Source: Chloroherpetonaceae bacterium
Lineage (GTDB): Bacteria; Bacteroidota; Chlorobiia; Chlorobiales; Thermochlorobacteraceae
Reading direction: 5' to 3'
Length of the DNA: 64,000 bases
Assembly: GCA_033763895.1 (NCBI GenBank)
Contig: JANRJQ010000010.1
Span: 562,146-626,145, forward strand
Part shown: one piece after another, positions 43,250 through 51,291 of the stretch
How the letters are laid out: the number at the start of each line of letters is the position of its first letter
Numbering within the stretch: the first letter of the stretch is position 1
The notes under the pieces: model-generated
The model's database searches: none
Seen by the model: the letters and a program-made list of their open reading frames with translations, nothing else
What the model was told of the DNA's origin: nothing
Program-made: the position numbers and the translations under genes

Positions 43250-45112
43250 ATGATAAACGAATTTGACGACCTATCCCCCGAATTTGAGCCTAAAATCCAA
43301 TCAAGAAGTGAAACCGATAAATCAACGGATTCCCAAATAAAATCACTCTTAAAAAAGGCGTGGGAAAATAGAAATCATGATGTGCACAAAGCGCTCCAAA
43401 TTGCAATTGATGCACTTACTCTGAGCGAAAGGTCGAAAGATCAAATGAGTGAAGCCCAAAGCCACAAAATGATTGGTCATTGCAGAATGTGGCTTTCTGA
43501 AAACGAAAATGCCTTAGAAGCATTTGGAAAGGCTTATGCCATTTTTGAAACCCTCTCTGAAATTGAATACACGGCCAATATTCTCTACGAAATGGGCTGT
43601 ATCTATGCCAAGTTAGATGATTTCCCGAATGCACTCAATTGCCACCTTAAAAGCTTTGGAATATGTCAAACCCACCATTTGGCTTCCGGTGAAGCCTTGT
43701 CACTTAGTGGCATCGGTTATGTTTATGAAAACATGAATGATTATGAAAAGGCCATCGACTATTACTCGAGAAGTTTAGACATTTGGGAGCGGCTTGGTGA
43801 TAAATGGGGTCAAGCCAATTCGTTGCAAAACCTTGGCGTTATATTATTTGAGCGGCTTTCTGCACCCGAAGAAGCGTTGTTGAATTTTATGAAAAGCTTG
43901 GAGTTTACACTCGAAATCGGGGATGTTCGTGGCACAGCAAAAGCATTCTTTTTAATTGGTGAAGTCAAAAGAATGCAGTATAAATTTGAGGAAGCCTTTC
44001 AAAGTTATGAACGAGCAACGGTGATTGCTGAAAACTCCGGTGAGCGATTCATTCAAACACAGGTTCAAATCAGTATTGGGAAAACGCATTTGGCCGAAAA
44101 TAATACAGCACAAGCCATTAAGGTTCTAAAGTCGGCGCTTTCAATTGCTGAATCCCTTAAATCAAGAGACTTGAAATCGAAATGTCATAAAACTTTATCC
44201 GAAGCCTTTCGGATTCAAAGTGATTACCAAAAGGCCTATGAGCATTATGTGTCTTATCATACTTTTCGTGACGAAATTCATAGTGAAGAAACGGAACGAA
44301 GAATAAAAAACTTACAAGTAAGACTTGAGACGGAACGAGCGCAACAAAAAGCAGAAGTCTATCGATTGAAAAATTTTGATCTGGCACAAGCAAATTCCGA
44401 ATTACATTTGCTTAAAGAGTCGCTTGAAGAAGCCAATAAAGCGCTTCTCAAAGCATCGAAGCTTAAGACTGAGCTTTTAGGAATTGCCGCAACAGAACTT
44501 CAAGAGCCAATTCATTCAATTTTAAATTTTTCTAAAAGCTTGCTCGAGCCAAGCCAGATTGCGGTGAAAAGAGAACAATTGTTAAAACTGATTTATGATC
44601 TTTCTCTTAGGATGTCTCATATCATCACTAAACTTTTGAATGATGAATCGATTCGTGACGGAACTGTTAAGCTCTCCCTAAGACCGTTAGGAATTTCAAA
44701 TTTACTGAAGCTAACTTACTTGAAATATCAAGCAATTGCTGAAAAGGAAGAAGCCAATGTCATTTTTGAACTAGAACCCGACCTGATGTTGCAAGGTGAC
44801 GAAGATTTAATCAAAGATGCCTTAGAAAGAATTTTGCAAAGATTCACACAGATGTTAAAATTGAAGCAAGTATTAAAAATATCAGCAAAAGAACTGCCTT
44901 CAATGTCCATTCAACTTGGTTTTACGCTTGTGAATTCTATTCGCGGGGTTCATCAAAAAAGTGAAACGAATTTGAAGACGCTTGAGGTTAACCAAGAGTT
45001 CCGTTCCGATGAAGTGACAAAAAGAATCATTTACCTTCATAAGGGAATGATTGAAGAAGGTCAGACCGATGAGGAAATAAAACTTCTCGTTACTTTCCCA
45101 AAATCTATTTAG
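43250..45112 (+). CDS. Degenerate TPR/histidine-kinase-like paralogue (pseudokinase)
   Basis: The 620-residue protein has the same design as its upstream neighbour: TPRs (GIGYVYENMNDYEKAIDYYSRSLDI), coiled coil, dimerisation segment. The histidine position is T415 in AATELQEPIHSIL. The ATPase domain is also degraded: the N-box reads ALERILQRFTQML, no DxGxGF or GLGL motif can be found, and the end is short (KLLVTFPKSI). It is therefore probably catalytically dead and acts as a scaffold or heterodimer partner. Cytosolic by sequence. The bacilliredoxin gene follows after 27 nt. Confidence 0.78.
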   Translation: MINEFDDLSPEFEPKIQSRSETDKSTDSQIKSLLKKAWENRNHDVHKALQIAIDALTLSERSKDQMSEAQSHKMIGHCRMWLSENENALEAFGKAYAIFETLSEIEYTANILYEMGCIYAKLDDFPNALNCHLKSFGICQTHHLASGEALSLSGIGYVYENMNDYEKAIDYYSRSLDIWERLGDKWGQANSLQNLGVILFERLSAPEEALLNFMKSLEFTLEIGDVRGTAKAFFLIGEVKRMQYKFEEAFQSYERATVIAENSGERFIQTQVQISIGKTHLAENNTAQAIKVLKSALSIAESLKSRDLKSKCHKTLSEAFRIQSDYQKAYEHYVSYHTFRDEIHSEETERRIKNLQVRLETERAQQKAEVYRLKNFDLAQANSELHLLKESLEEANKALLKASKLKTELLGIAATELQEPIHSILNFSKSLLEPSQIAVKREQLLKLIYDLSLRMSHIITKLLNDESIRDGTVKLSLRPLGISNLLKLTYLKYQAIAEKEEANVIFELEPDLMLQGDEDLIKDALERILQRFTQMLKLKQVLKISAKELPSMSIQLGFTLVNSIRGVHQKSETNLKTLEVNQEFRSDEVTKRIIYLHKGMIEEGQTDEEIKLLVTFPKSI

Positions 45113-45139
45113 TTTTCTTTAACCAAACCAATTCATTCA

Positions 45140-45568
45140 ATGTTTGATATTATTCAAAGAGACGCAATGATTGACGCAATGCGCCGCGAGCTTACAGATT
45201 ATGGTGTTCGCGAACTTCGTTCACCTGAAGAAGTTGATGCCGTCATCAGTGCTCAAAAAGGTACAATTCTCGTGTTTGTTAATTCGGTGTGTGGATGTGC
45301 CGCCGGTGCCGCTCGTCCGGGACTTAAACTCTCGTTTCGTTCAGAGCAAAAGCCCGATGAAATTGTAACCGTTTTTGCAGGGCAAGATCGTGAAGCGACC
45401 GAACGAGCACGATCATACTTTAAAGGATTTCAACCGTCATCACCCTCAGCATATTTGCTAAAAAATGGTGAGGTTGTTGCAGCACTTCATCGTCATCAAA
45501 TTGAAGGTCGAAATGCGGAACAAGTGGCACTCCAATTAGAGCAGATGTTTGCCAAATTTTGTAACTAA
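45140..45568 (+). CDS. BrxA/BrxB-family bacilliredoxin
   Basis: This 142-residue thioredoxin-fold protein begins MFDIIQRDAMIDAMRRELTD and carries the CGC motif (C51, C53) in NSVCGCAAGAARPG, followed by SPSAYLLKNGEVVAALHRH. Members of this YphP/YqiW family remove bacillithiol or other low-molecular-weight thiols from oxidised proteins, and they also occur in Bacteroidota and Chlorobiota. It lies 27 nt after the pseudokinase gene and ends at a strong bidirectional terminator. Confidence 0.93.
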   Translation: MFDIIQRDAMIDAMRRELTDYGVRELRSPEEVDAVISAQKGTILVFVNSVCGCAAGAARPGLKLSFRSEQKPDEIVTVFAGQDREATERARSYFKGFQPSSPSAYLLKNGEVVAALHRHQIEGRNAEQVALQLEQMFAKFCN

Positions 45569-45570
45569 AA

Positions 45571-45597
45571 AAAACGGGCAAAAGCCCGTTTTTTTTT
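45571..45597. terminator. Bidirectional terminator between bacilliredoxin and pirin genes
   Basis: AAAACGGGC, an AAAA loop and GCCCGTTTT form a stem flanked by A and T tracts, so it can end transcription from both convergent genes. It overlaps the pirin stop codon. Confidence 0.92.
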
Positions 45598-46336
45598 AAT
45601 TCATCGGAACTTCAATTAAAAGAAGTTTAGAGTCCTTTAAGGCCTTAAACGAAAAAGTGTTTTGTCCCGAAACTCCAATAGCATCACGCCTTCCGATAAC
45701 TTGAGAGTCAAACTCAATTTCTCCCTCAATCACAAAAAGATATATCCCATTTCCTGAGTGTTGAAGCGCGTATTCGATCTGACGACCTGTTTCAAAATCG
45801 CCAAGCGAAAATGTTGCATCTTGATTAATCCAAACGCCTCCACTTTCCTGTTTAGGAGAAACGACGGTTTGAAACTTATTGACACGACCGGCCTTATCGA
45901 AAAACTTTTGCTCATAACGCGGTTCAATATTTTGCACTTTTGGAAAAACCCAAATCTGCAAAAACTTGACAAGGTCAGACGTTGAATGATTGTATTCTGA
46001 GTGAGAGATTCCTGTCCCAGCCGACATAATTTGAACCTCGCCTTCTCGAATGACTTCTGCCCGACCGGTACTGTCTTTGTGCGAAAGCGCACCCTCCAAA
46101 GGAATGGAAACGATTTCAAAATTTTGATGCGGATGTGTCCCAAATCCATAACCGGCTTCAACGGTATCATCATTAAGGACACGAAGCAAACCAAAATTTG
46201 TTTTTTCAGGGTTATGATAGCTGCCAAAACTAAAACTGTGAAAACTCTTTAGCCAACCGTGGTTTGCAAATCCACGTTCTGAAGCAGGATAAAAGATTTT
46301 TTTACGTTCAACGGTCGAATCATTATAAACCATCAT
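45596..46336 (-). CDS. Pirin-family cupin protein
   Basis: The 246-residue protein shows the pirin N-terminal block RGFANHGWLKSFHSFSFGSY and the metal-binding set GFGTHPHQNFEIVSIPLEG ... GTGISHSEYNH, in which three histidines and a glutamate hold iron. Some pirins act as quercetinases or protein regulators, but the substrate of bacterial ones is often unknown. It stands as a single gene between two terminator/AT-rich gaps. Confidence 0.92.
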   Translation of the reverse strand: MMVYNDSTVERKKIFYPASERGFANHGWLKSFHSFSFGSYHNPEKTNFGLLRVLNDDTVEAGYGFGTHPHQNFEIVSIPLEGALSHKDSTGRAEVIREGEVQIMSAGTGISHSEYNHSTSDLVKFLQIWVFPKVQNIEPRYEQKFFDKAGRVNKFQTVVSPKQESGGVWINQDATFSLGDFETGRQIEYALQHSGNGIYLFVIEGEIEFDSQVIGRRDAIGVSGQNTFSFKALKDSKLLLIEVPMN

Positions 46337-46427
46337 AGGAATTTTTGTTTTTCGTTAGAAAATTTTTCATTTAGAACGAAGATTAAAAATATATGTTACA
46401 ACACATAACTATTTATTCAAAAAAAAT

Positions 46428-47042
46428 TTAATGCGGAAATCTTTCAAACATCATTCCAAATGCAAGAAATGAAATCCCGCTCATTAAAACCAAAATGGTA
46501 TCGCGAAATTGCAGTTTGATGACTTTGGTAAGAAACCATATCATCAAAAAAGCAAAACCTACAATAACAATTTGACCAAGTTCGAGACCAAGATTAAAAG
46601 AAAACAGTGGGAGAAATAAGTTTTCTTCCTGCCCCAAAAGTTGCCTTAAAAAATTAGAAAAACCCAAGCCGTGGATAAGCCCAAAAAAAACTGTTGTCGG
46701 GTAAAGAAGCTTTGTTTCACTTGCCACCTGCATTGCGTCTGGAATTGCTTGAAGTGGTAATTGAGAAGTGATAAAGACTTGGTAAACCGCTGTCACAAAA
46801 ATGGTAAGTGGAATCAGAAACTCAATCCAATCACGTGAAACAGTAAGGATTTGCAATGTCGAAAGGGCTAAGGTGATGCTATGGCCTACCGTAAATGCCG
46901 TAACAAGGTATAACAATTTTTTCCAAGCTTTTGTTGGGAAACCAGCAGTTAGAGCTACAATAAAAAGAATGTGATCGTACCCTTTGACATCAGAGATATG
47001 TTCAAATCCTAATCTCAGAAAAATTTCAAATTGCGAAGTCAT
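46428..47042 (-). CDS. HupE/UreJ-like membrane protein
   Basis: With the ATG at 47042 this protein has 205 residues. It has about six helices and the family start LRLGFEHISDVKGYDHILFI, then YLVTAFTVGHSITLALSTL and TVFFGLIHGLGFSNFLR. HupE and UreJ proteins are nickel/cobalt-type permeases, and the histidines in these helices would bind the metal. This branch (HupE_UreJ_2) also occurs without hydrogenase or urease genes, as here, so the metal is uncertain. It starts 2 nt after the NADP-oxidoreductase stop. Confidence 0.85.
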   Translation of the reverse strand: MTSQFEIFLRLGFEHISDVKGYDHILFIVALTAGFPTKAWKKLLYLVTAFTVGHSITLALSTLQILTVSRDWIEFLIPLTIFVTAVYQVFITSQLPLQAIPDAMQVASETKLLYPTTVFFGLIHGLGFSNFLRQLLGQEENLFLPLFSFNLGLELGQIVIVGFAFLMIWFLTKVIKLQFRDTILVLMSGISFLAFGMMFERFPH

Positions 47043-47044
47043 TA

Positions 47045-47680
47045 TCAACCTCGGTAAAATTTAAACCCGACGGGCACTTTATTTTTAGCCCCATAAATGA
47101 TAAACATCATTGCAAGTGAATCCATCCAAAAAGCCATATCCAATCGTCCCAAATCAACCACATCCCAACCGAAGGATTCGGCTAATTTGGTAACTACAGA
47201 TTTACTTTCGGCATGATTACCACAAATGGGCAAACTCGCCTTTCCTTCTTGATAAACCGGCTTTGTCATTTGGTGAACAGAAACTGTATTAAAGGCTTTA
47301 ACCAAATGCGAATCAGGGAGATAAGCTTGTATGGCTTCAGTTAATGAAGCATTTTGAATTGAATTCAACTTTGGTGGAAATCCCTTTGAAAAATCAATGG
47401 GATTAATCAAATCAATGACGGTCTTTTTCGAAAAAAATTCTTTTCCAGCGATATCAATCGCTTGGTAAACGGCTGCGGATGAAACAGAAAGAATAATCAC
47501 CTCTCCGAAATTAGCCGTTTCTGAAAAGGAATCGATGTTGATGTTTTTATGTTGCCGTGCAGCCCAGTCGGTCAATTTTTCAGGATGCCTTGTTCCGAGC
47601 ATCACATCATGACCCTTTAGCAAAAAGCCTTCTGCCAATGTTTGTGAGACAATTCCCGAACCGATTATTCCGATTTTCAT
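47045..47680 (-). CDS. NADP oxidoreductase, F420-dependent-type Rossmann protein
   Basis: The ATG at 47680 (211 residues) gives MKIGIIGSGIVSQTLAEGF directly; the longer frame adds eight residues. The Rossmann glycines GSGIVS are followed by VMLGTRHPEK, the NADP-binding arginine region of the F420_oxidored family. Further family signs: VKAFNTVSVHQM and DLGRLDMAFWMDSLAMM. The reaction is unknown; without F420 genes in view it may be an NADPH-dependent ketone or metal reductase. It is followed closely by the HupE/UreJ-like gene and preceded by the tryptophan dioxygenase. Confidence 0.83.
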   Translation of the reverse strand: MKIGIIGSGIVSQTLAEGFLLKGHDVMLGTRHPEKLTDWAARQHKNINIDSFSETANFGEVIILSVSSAAVYQAIDIAGKEFFSKKTVIDLINPIDFSKGFPPKLNSIQNASLTEAIQAYLPDSHLVKAFNTVSVHQMTKPVYQEGKASLPICGNHAESKSVVTKLAESFGWDVVDLGRLDMAFWMDSLAMMFIIYGAKNKVPVGFKFYRG

Positions 47681-47736
47681 GAGTTCAAAGTTAATTGGTT
47701 TCAAAAATTGAAGTGAGAATGTTATTGAAATAGTTC

Positions 47737-48837
47737 TTATGGTGTATAATAGAATCCAAGCTCGCGCTCAACTTCTAATGGCAAAGTGGGTAATTCTGAA
47801 GAAGGAAGCAAGTAAGTGGAAAGATTAAAGAGATCGCTAAAAATACGATGCGCATCGACAGTTGTCTTTAAATAGTGGTGACCCGAGGAGCCACCTGTTC
47901 CAATCTTAGTTCCGATCATCCGATGAACCATTTGAAAATGGCGATATCGCCAAGTAGCAAATCGTTCATCAATTTCGATGAGTGCTGTGAGCAATCGGTA
48001 GGGAAGGTGCAAAATGGGTTTTTCCTTGTAAAGTAAAATGAGAAGTGCCGCTTTTGAAGCTCGATGAGATAGCCTACGCTGGCCATTCTGAATTAAAGCA
48101 AGATGTTTTTCTGAATCGAAAATTGCTTCAAAATTTTCGCGAGTCATTTTAAGATTTTTCATTTCTTTCTCTCGAGCTTCCGGCGAAAGAAAAGGATTGG
48201 CTTCAATAACCGATTGATCTCGCGCCAGATTTTTTTCGATGACAGATTGATACAACACCCAAAAATCAAACCCCTTAAATTCTAAAAAGGGCGTGCGTTC
48301 AAGCCATAATTCAATCAGTTCAAAAAGAGTTCGGCTTTGCTCACTTGGCAATACTTTGGCTAAGTCAGACTTTGAGAGTCTTTCAGAGTATTCTTTTCCA
48401 CCAAACCCGATTCGTTCAATTTTTCTTAAGCCCATTTTATTTTCAATTAATCGAAATTGTGCGCTCTGAAAACCTGAGGCGGGTGACAAAGCCTCTCGGA
48501 AATCGAGAAAATCGCCCGGCGCCATTGTTTCTAAAACACGCAATTGATCAATCATTACAGACTGAATCTCAGTGATTCGAATTAAGCGAGAAACCGCTAC
48601 GCCAATGTTTGGTTCTAAAACATAATCACGTTGAAAAAAATCGAGCACTGAATCAAGTTCATGCAAAATTTGCTTAAACCACAGCTCATACACTTGATGA
48701 ATAACGATAAAAAGCATTTCATCATGAGCCGGTTTTCCTTTGACTTTGCTTAGTGGCGTTTGTGCATCAAGAATTTTTTCAAGTTGAAGGTACTCGCCGT
48801 AATAGACCCCTGAGGTAGCATTATTTTTTTGTGTCAT
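47737..48837 (-). CDS. Tryptophan 2,3-dioxygenase
   Basis: The ATG at 48837 (367 residues; a TTG lies two codons earlier) starts MTQKNNATSGVYYGEYLQLE. The haem enzyme opens the indole ring of L-tryptophan with O2 to N-formylkynurenine. Landmarks are FIVIHQVYELWFKQILHELD, the RFATWRYRHFQMVHRMIG block with the proximal histidine and GTGGSSGHHYLKTT. Length is longer than the 280 residues of many bacterial TDOs, closer to the eukaryote-like form. No kynureninase or formamidase gene lies nearby. Confidence 0.93.
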   Translation of the reverse strand: MTQKNNATSGVYYGEYLQLEKILDAQTPLSKVKGKPAHDEMLFIVIHQVYELWFKQILHELDSVLDFFQRDYVLEPNIGVAVSRLIRITEIQSVMIDQLRVLETMAPGDFLDFREALSPASGFQSAQFRLIENKMGLRKIERIGFGGKEYSERLSKSDLAKVLPSEQSRTLFELIELWLERTPFLEFKGFDFWVLYQSVIEKNLARDQSVIEANPFLSPEAREKEMKNLKMTRENFEAIFDSEKHLALIQNGQRRLSHRASKAALLILLYKEKPILHLPYRLLTALIEIDERFATWRYRHFQMVHRMIGTKIGTGGSSGHHYLKTTVDAHRIFSDLFNLSTYLLPSSELPTLPLEVERELGFYYTP

Positions 48838-48852
48838 ATTCAAAATGAAAAT

Positions 48853-48880
48853 AAAAAACCCGCTTGTGGCGGGCTTTTTT
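48853..48880 (-). terminator. Intrinsic terminator of the outer-membrane barrel gene
   Basis: CCCGC (48859-48863) and GCGGG (48869-48873) form a stem with A and T tracts on either side. On the minus strand it lies 18 nt after the barrel gene and before tryptophan dioxygenase. Confidence 0.8.
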
Positions 48881-48897
48881 GCTTACTAAAAAGTAGA

Positions 48898-49686
48898 TTA
48901 AAAACGGCGCCCTATCGAGAAATAAGCCCCTGTTGTTCCTGTGCCAACAAATTGAAAGTAACGAATATCAACACCAATGGTCATATTTTGTAGCAATGGG
49001 ATACGACCAAATTGATAGAAGAAGGTATTTCCAAAGGTTAAATATTGACTTGTCGGCGAGGAAGGTTGAGAATCTTCAATGATTCGACCAAAGCCATAAA
49101 CAAAGCCACCGCCAATATAAATTCGACTGAATAAATTTTCCGAAATGGCTTTGAATTTCAGTTCATATCCGATGTCCGCGCCGGCAGATCCTGCAAAGAC
49201 TGAACTACCCAAATTATTTTGCTGGTTAATATCTACCCCAAAGGCAGGGTTAACAGGCACACCGCTATTAAATTGATTAAAAAGCAAACCGCTTGTACCA
49301 AGGTATAAACCGAATGGGAAAGTGTATCCCATTTGAAACATCCCACCAACATTAAAAACACGGCTAAAGGCCATCCCGAAAGAAGCCATTGTTGAAAATC
49401 CGAAAGGCTTGAGGTCACCGCTCTGAACAGCGGTTGGCAAAATAAAACGACTTTCCGGTTCAACTGTTTTCTTACTTGTTTGTGATGATTCAGACGATGA
49501 TTGATTTGAAAATGATTCTTCGGAAATCGTTTGAATAAGCCGGTCATTGACAACCGACGCCGTTTTTTTCCCTCGAAGCACCGGCTTTTCGGGGAATTGT
49601 GATTGAGACTGCAAATCCGTGTGGGTTAAGAATAATAAAATGGCGACTAAAAGGCCATAAGCGCGTGTTAAAGGGTTATTTCTCAT
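48898..49686 (-). CDS. Predicted outer-membrane beta-barrel protein
   Basis: The 262-residue product has a signal peptide (LTRAYGLLVAILLFLTHTDLQSQ) and a Ser/Gln-rich linker. The following domain, from about 90, is built of amphipathic strands: MFQMGYTFPFGLYLGTSG, IYIGGGFVYGFGRI, GAYFSIGRRF. The last residue is phenylalanine, as in barrel proteins recognised by BamA. No close family is recognised. It lies 48 nt downstream of the LptF/G gene; a GGAG Shine-Dalgarno precedes the ATG. Confidence 0.75.
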   Translation of the reverse strand: MRNNPLTRAYGLLVAILLFLTHTDLQSQSQFPEKPVLRGKKTASVVNDRLIQTISEESFSNQSSSESSQTSKKTVEPESRFILPTAVQSGDLKPFGFSTMASFGMAFSRVFNVGGMFQMGYTFPFGLYLGTSGLLFNQFNSGVPVNPAFGVDINQQNNLGSSVFAGSAGADIGYELKFKAISENLFSRIYIGGGFVYGFGRIIEDSQPSSPTSQYLTFGNTFFYQFGRIPLLQNMTIGVDIRYFQFVGTGTTGAYFSIGRRF

Positions 49687-49734
49687 CGGTTTCTCCGCTC
49701 GAAAGAATTTATACGAAATAAAAAAGTTTGTATG

Positions 49735-51291
49735 CTATTTCCTACGAAATATCTTTTGTATGAAATACGAAATCGATTTGAATTTTTCAACACCAATTTG
49801 GGTAAGTCTTGATGTCCTCTTAATAAAATCAAATTGATAACTAAACTTATACCTCAAGTTACGAAAAGGAGTTGCTAAAAATTTTGGAATATGAAAACCT
49901 GACATTTTCCAGATAAAAAAAATTCCAATGATTAATAAGAGTGAGTTTCCAATCCACATTGACACAAAAGGAGGAATAATATCTCGATCGGCGAGTTTTT
50001 CCCCTGAAATCAACGAACCCCAATAAATCATAAAGAATAGTAACGAGAATCCGGCTCCAACACCCACTCCGCCTCGCCTTGCAAGTACGCCGAGCGGCAT
50101 CCCCACAAAAACAAAAAATAAACATGCGAAGGGAATGGAGTACTTCTTATGGATTTCAACCAAATATCGATTGATTTGATTTTGTGTTGATTTATATGAA
50201 TAACACTCCCCATCAATTTGTGATAGCAAGCTTCCAACTTGTGAAGATACCGCATCGATATAAGTGGGGTAACTCTTAAAAGGAACCTTTGATAAAATAA
50301 AACCAAGTGAACTGCTTTGTTTCTCGGGGCTTGGCAGGTTTTTGCGAAAGTAAAGTGAATCCAATCGGGCGTAAGTTGCGATGCTTTTGGCAGTGTCACT
50401 AGAGTGAAGCAGTAAATGAGATGCCGCAGTATTCATCGCAATGGTCGTAAGTCTTCGATAAGTTTGAGGGTATTGGCGTTTAAGACTATCACAAATTTGC
50501 ATCATATTATTTGCTGAGAGCTCGCGGTCGCTTCGGCTCACGGTGCTTTCATCGGAGCGTGAAAATCCAAACCCATCGCCATTAAAGAGAATGACATGCT
50601 TGTCAAATTTGATTCGTTTGTAACCTGTTTGAGTATCACGGTCTAATTCATGCATCTCACCAGTATCAAGAGTCATGATGAGGTAACGATTATCTCGGCT
50701 AAACGCGAAGTCTGCTGTTTTTGCTCGAATCACTGTGTTTTTTTGAGGCGTGGTATAATCATAAATAATTATCCCATCGACCTTTGAACTGTTTTCGTAT
50801 GTTTTTTGAACAAGAATTGAATACCCTTGAATCATATCCGAAAAAACATTTTCTTCCAATCCGAAGGAAGGTTTTTTCTTGGTGATATCCATCGTCAATA
50901 CTTTTGCTAAATGATTGGCCTCGGGAAGCACCTCATTTCCAAATCGCTCAACCCCAAAAGCCAAGAGTAACCCGGCAAACAAAGGCGGAAGCATTAAACG
51001 AATGGGTGAGATCCCACCGGCTTGCATTGCCGTGATTTCAAGTGCTCCAGAAAGATTCCCAAATGCCATTAAAGAGGAAGACAGCATCCCGATTGGCGCA
51101 GCAACGACAACCATCCAAGCAAGTTGTAAAGAGAGTAATTCGATGATTAATTGAATTTCAATCCCCTTTCCAACCAATCGATCTAAAAATCTGGTCAAAT
51201 AATTGATCAGAAAAACAAACATCACAGTGAAAAATGCAAAAAGAAAAGGAGGCAATTGGGTACGAAGCAAATATCGATCGAGGATGGTCAT
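49735..51291 (-). CDS. LptF/LptG-family LPS export permease
   Basis: The 518-residue protein begins with TILDRYLLRTQLPPFLFAFF and ends with a helix pair plus cytoplasmic tail, as in the YjgP/YjgQ family. Helices lie at the start and near residues 360-450; a large periplasmic beta-jellyroll region sits between. LptF and LptG form the inner-membrane part of the LptB2FG complex that extracts LPS. The LptB ATPase is not in the window. The jellyroll is longer than in E. coli (insert around 250-340). Its start overlaps the kinase stop by 4 nt, so the two are co-translated. Confidence 0.9.
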   Translation of the reverse strand: MTILDRYLLRTQLPPFLFAFFTVMFVFLINYLTRFLDRLVGKGIEIQLIIELLSLQLAWMVVVAAPIGMLSSSLMAFGNLSGALEITAMQAGGISPIRLMLPPLFAGLLLAFGVERFGNEVLPEANHLAKVLTMDITKKKPSFGLEENVFSDMIQGYSILVQKTYENSSKVDGIIIYDYTTPQKNTVIRAKTADFAFSRDNRYLIMTLDTGEMHELDRDTQTGYKRIKFDKHVILFNGDGFGFSRSDESTVSRSDRELSANNMMQICDSLKRQYPQTYRRLTTIAMNTAASHLLLHSSDTAKSIATYARLDSLYFRKNLPSPEKQSSSLGFILSKVPFKSYPTYIDAVSSQVGSLLSQIDGECYSYKSTQNQINRYLVEIHKKYSIPFACLFFVFVGMPLGVLARRGGVGVGAGFSLLFFMIYWGSLISGEKLADRDIIPPFVSMWIGNSLLLIIGIFFIWKMSGFHIPKFLATPFRNLRYKFSYQFDFIKRTSRLTQIGVEKFKSISYFIQKIFRRK

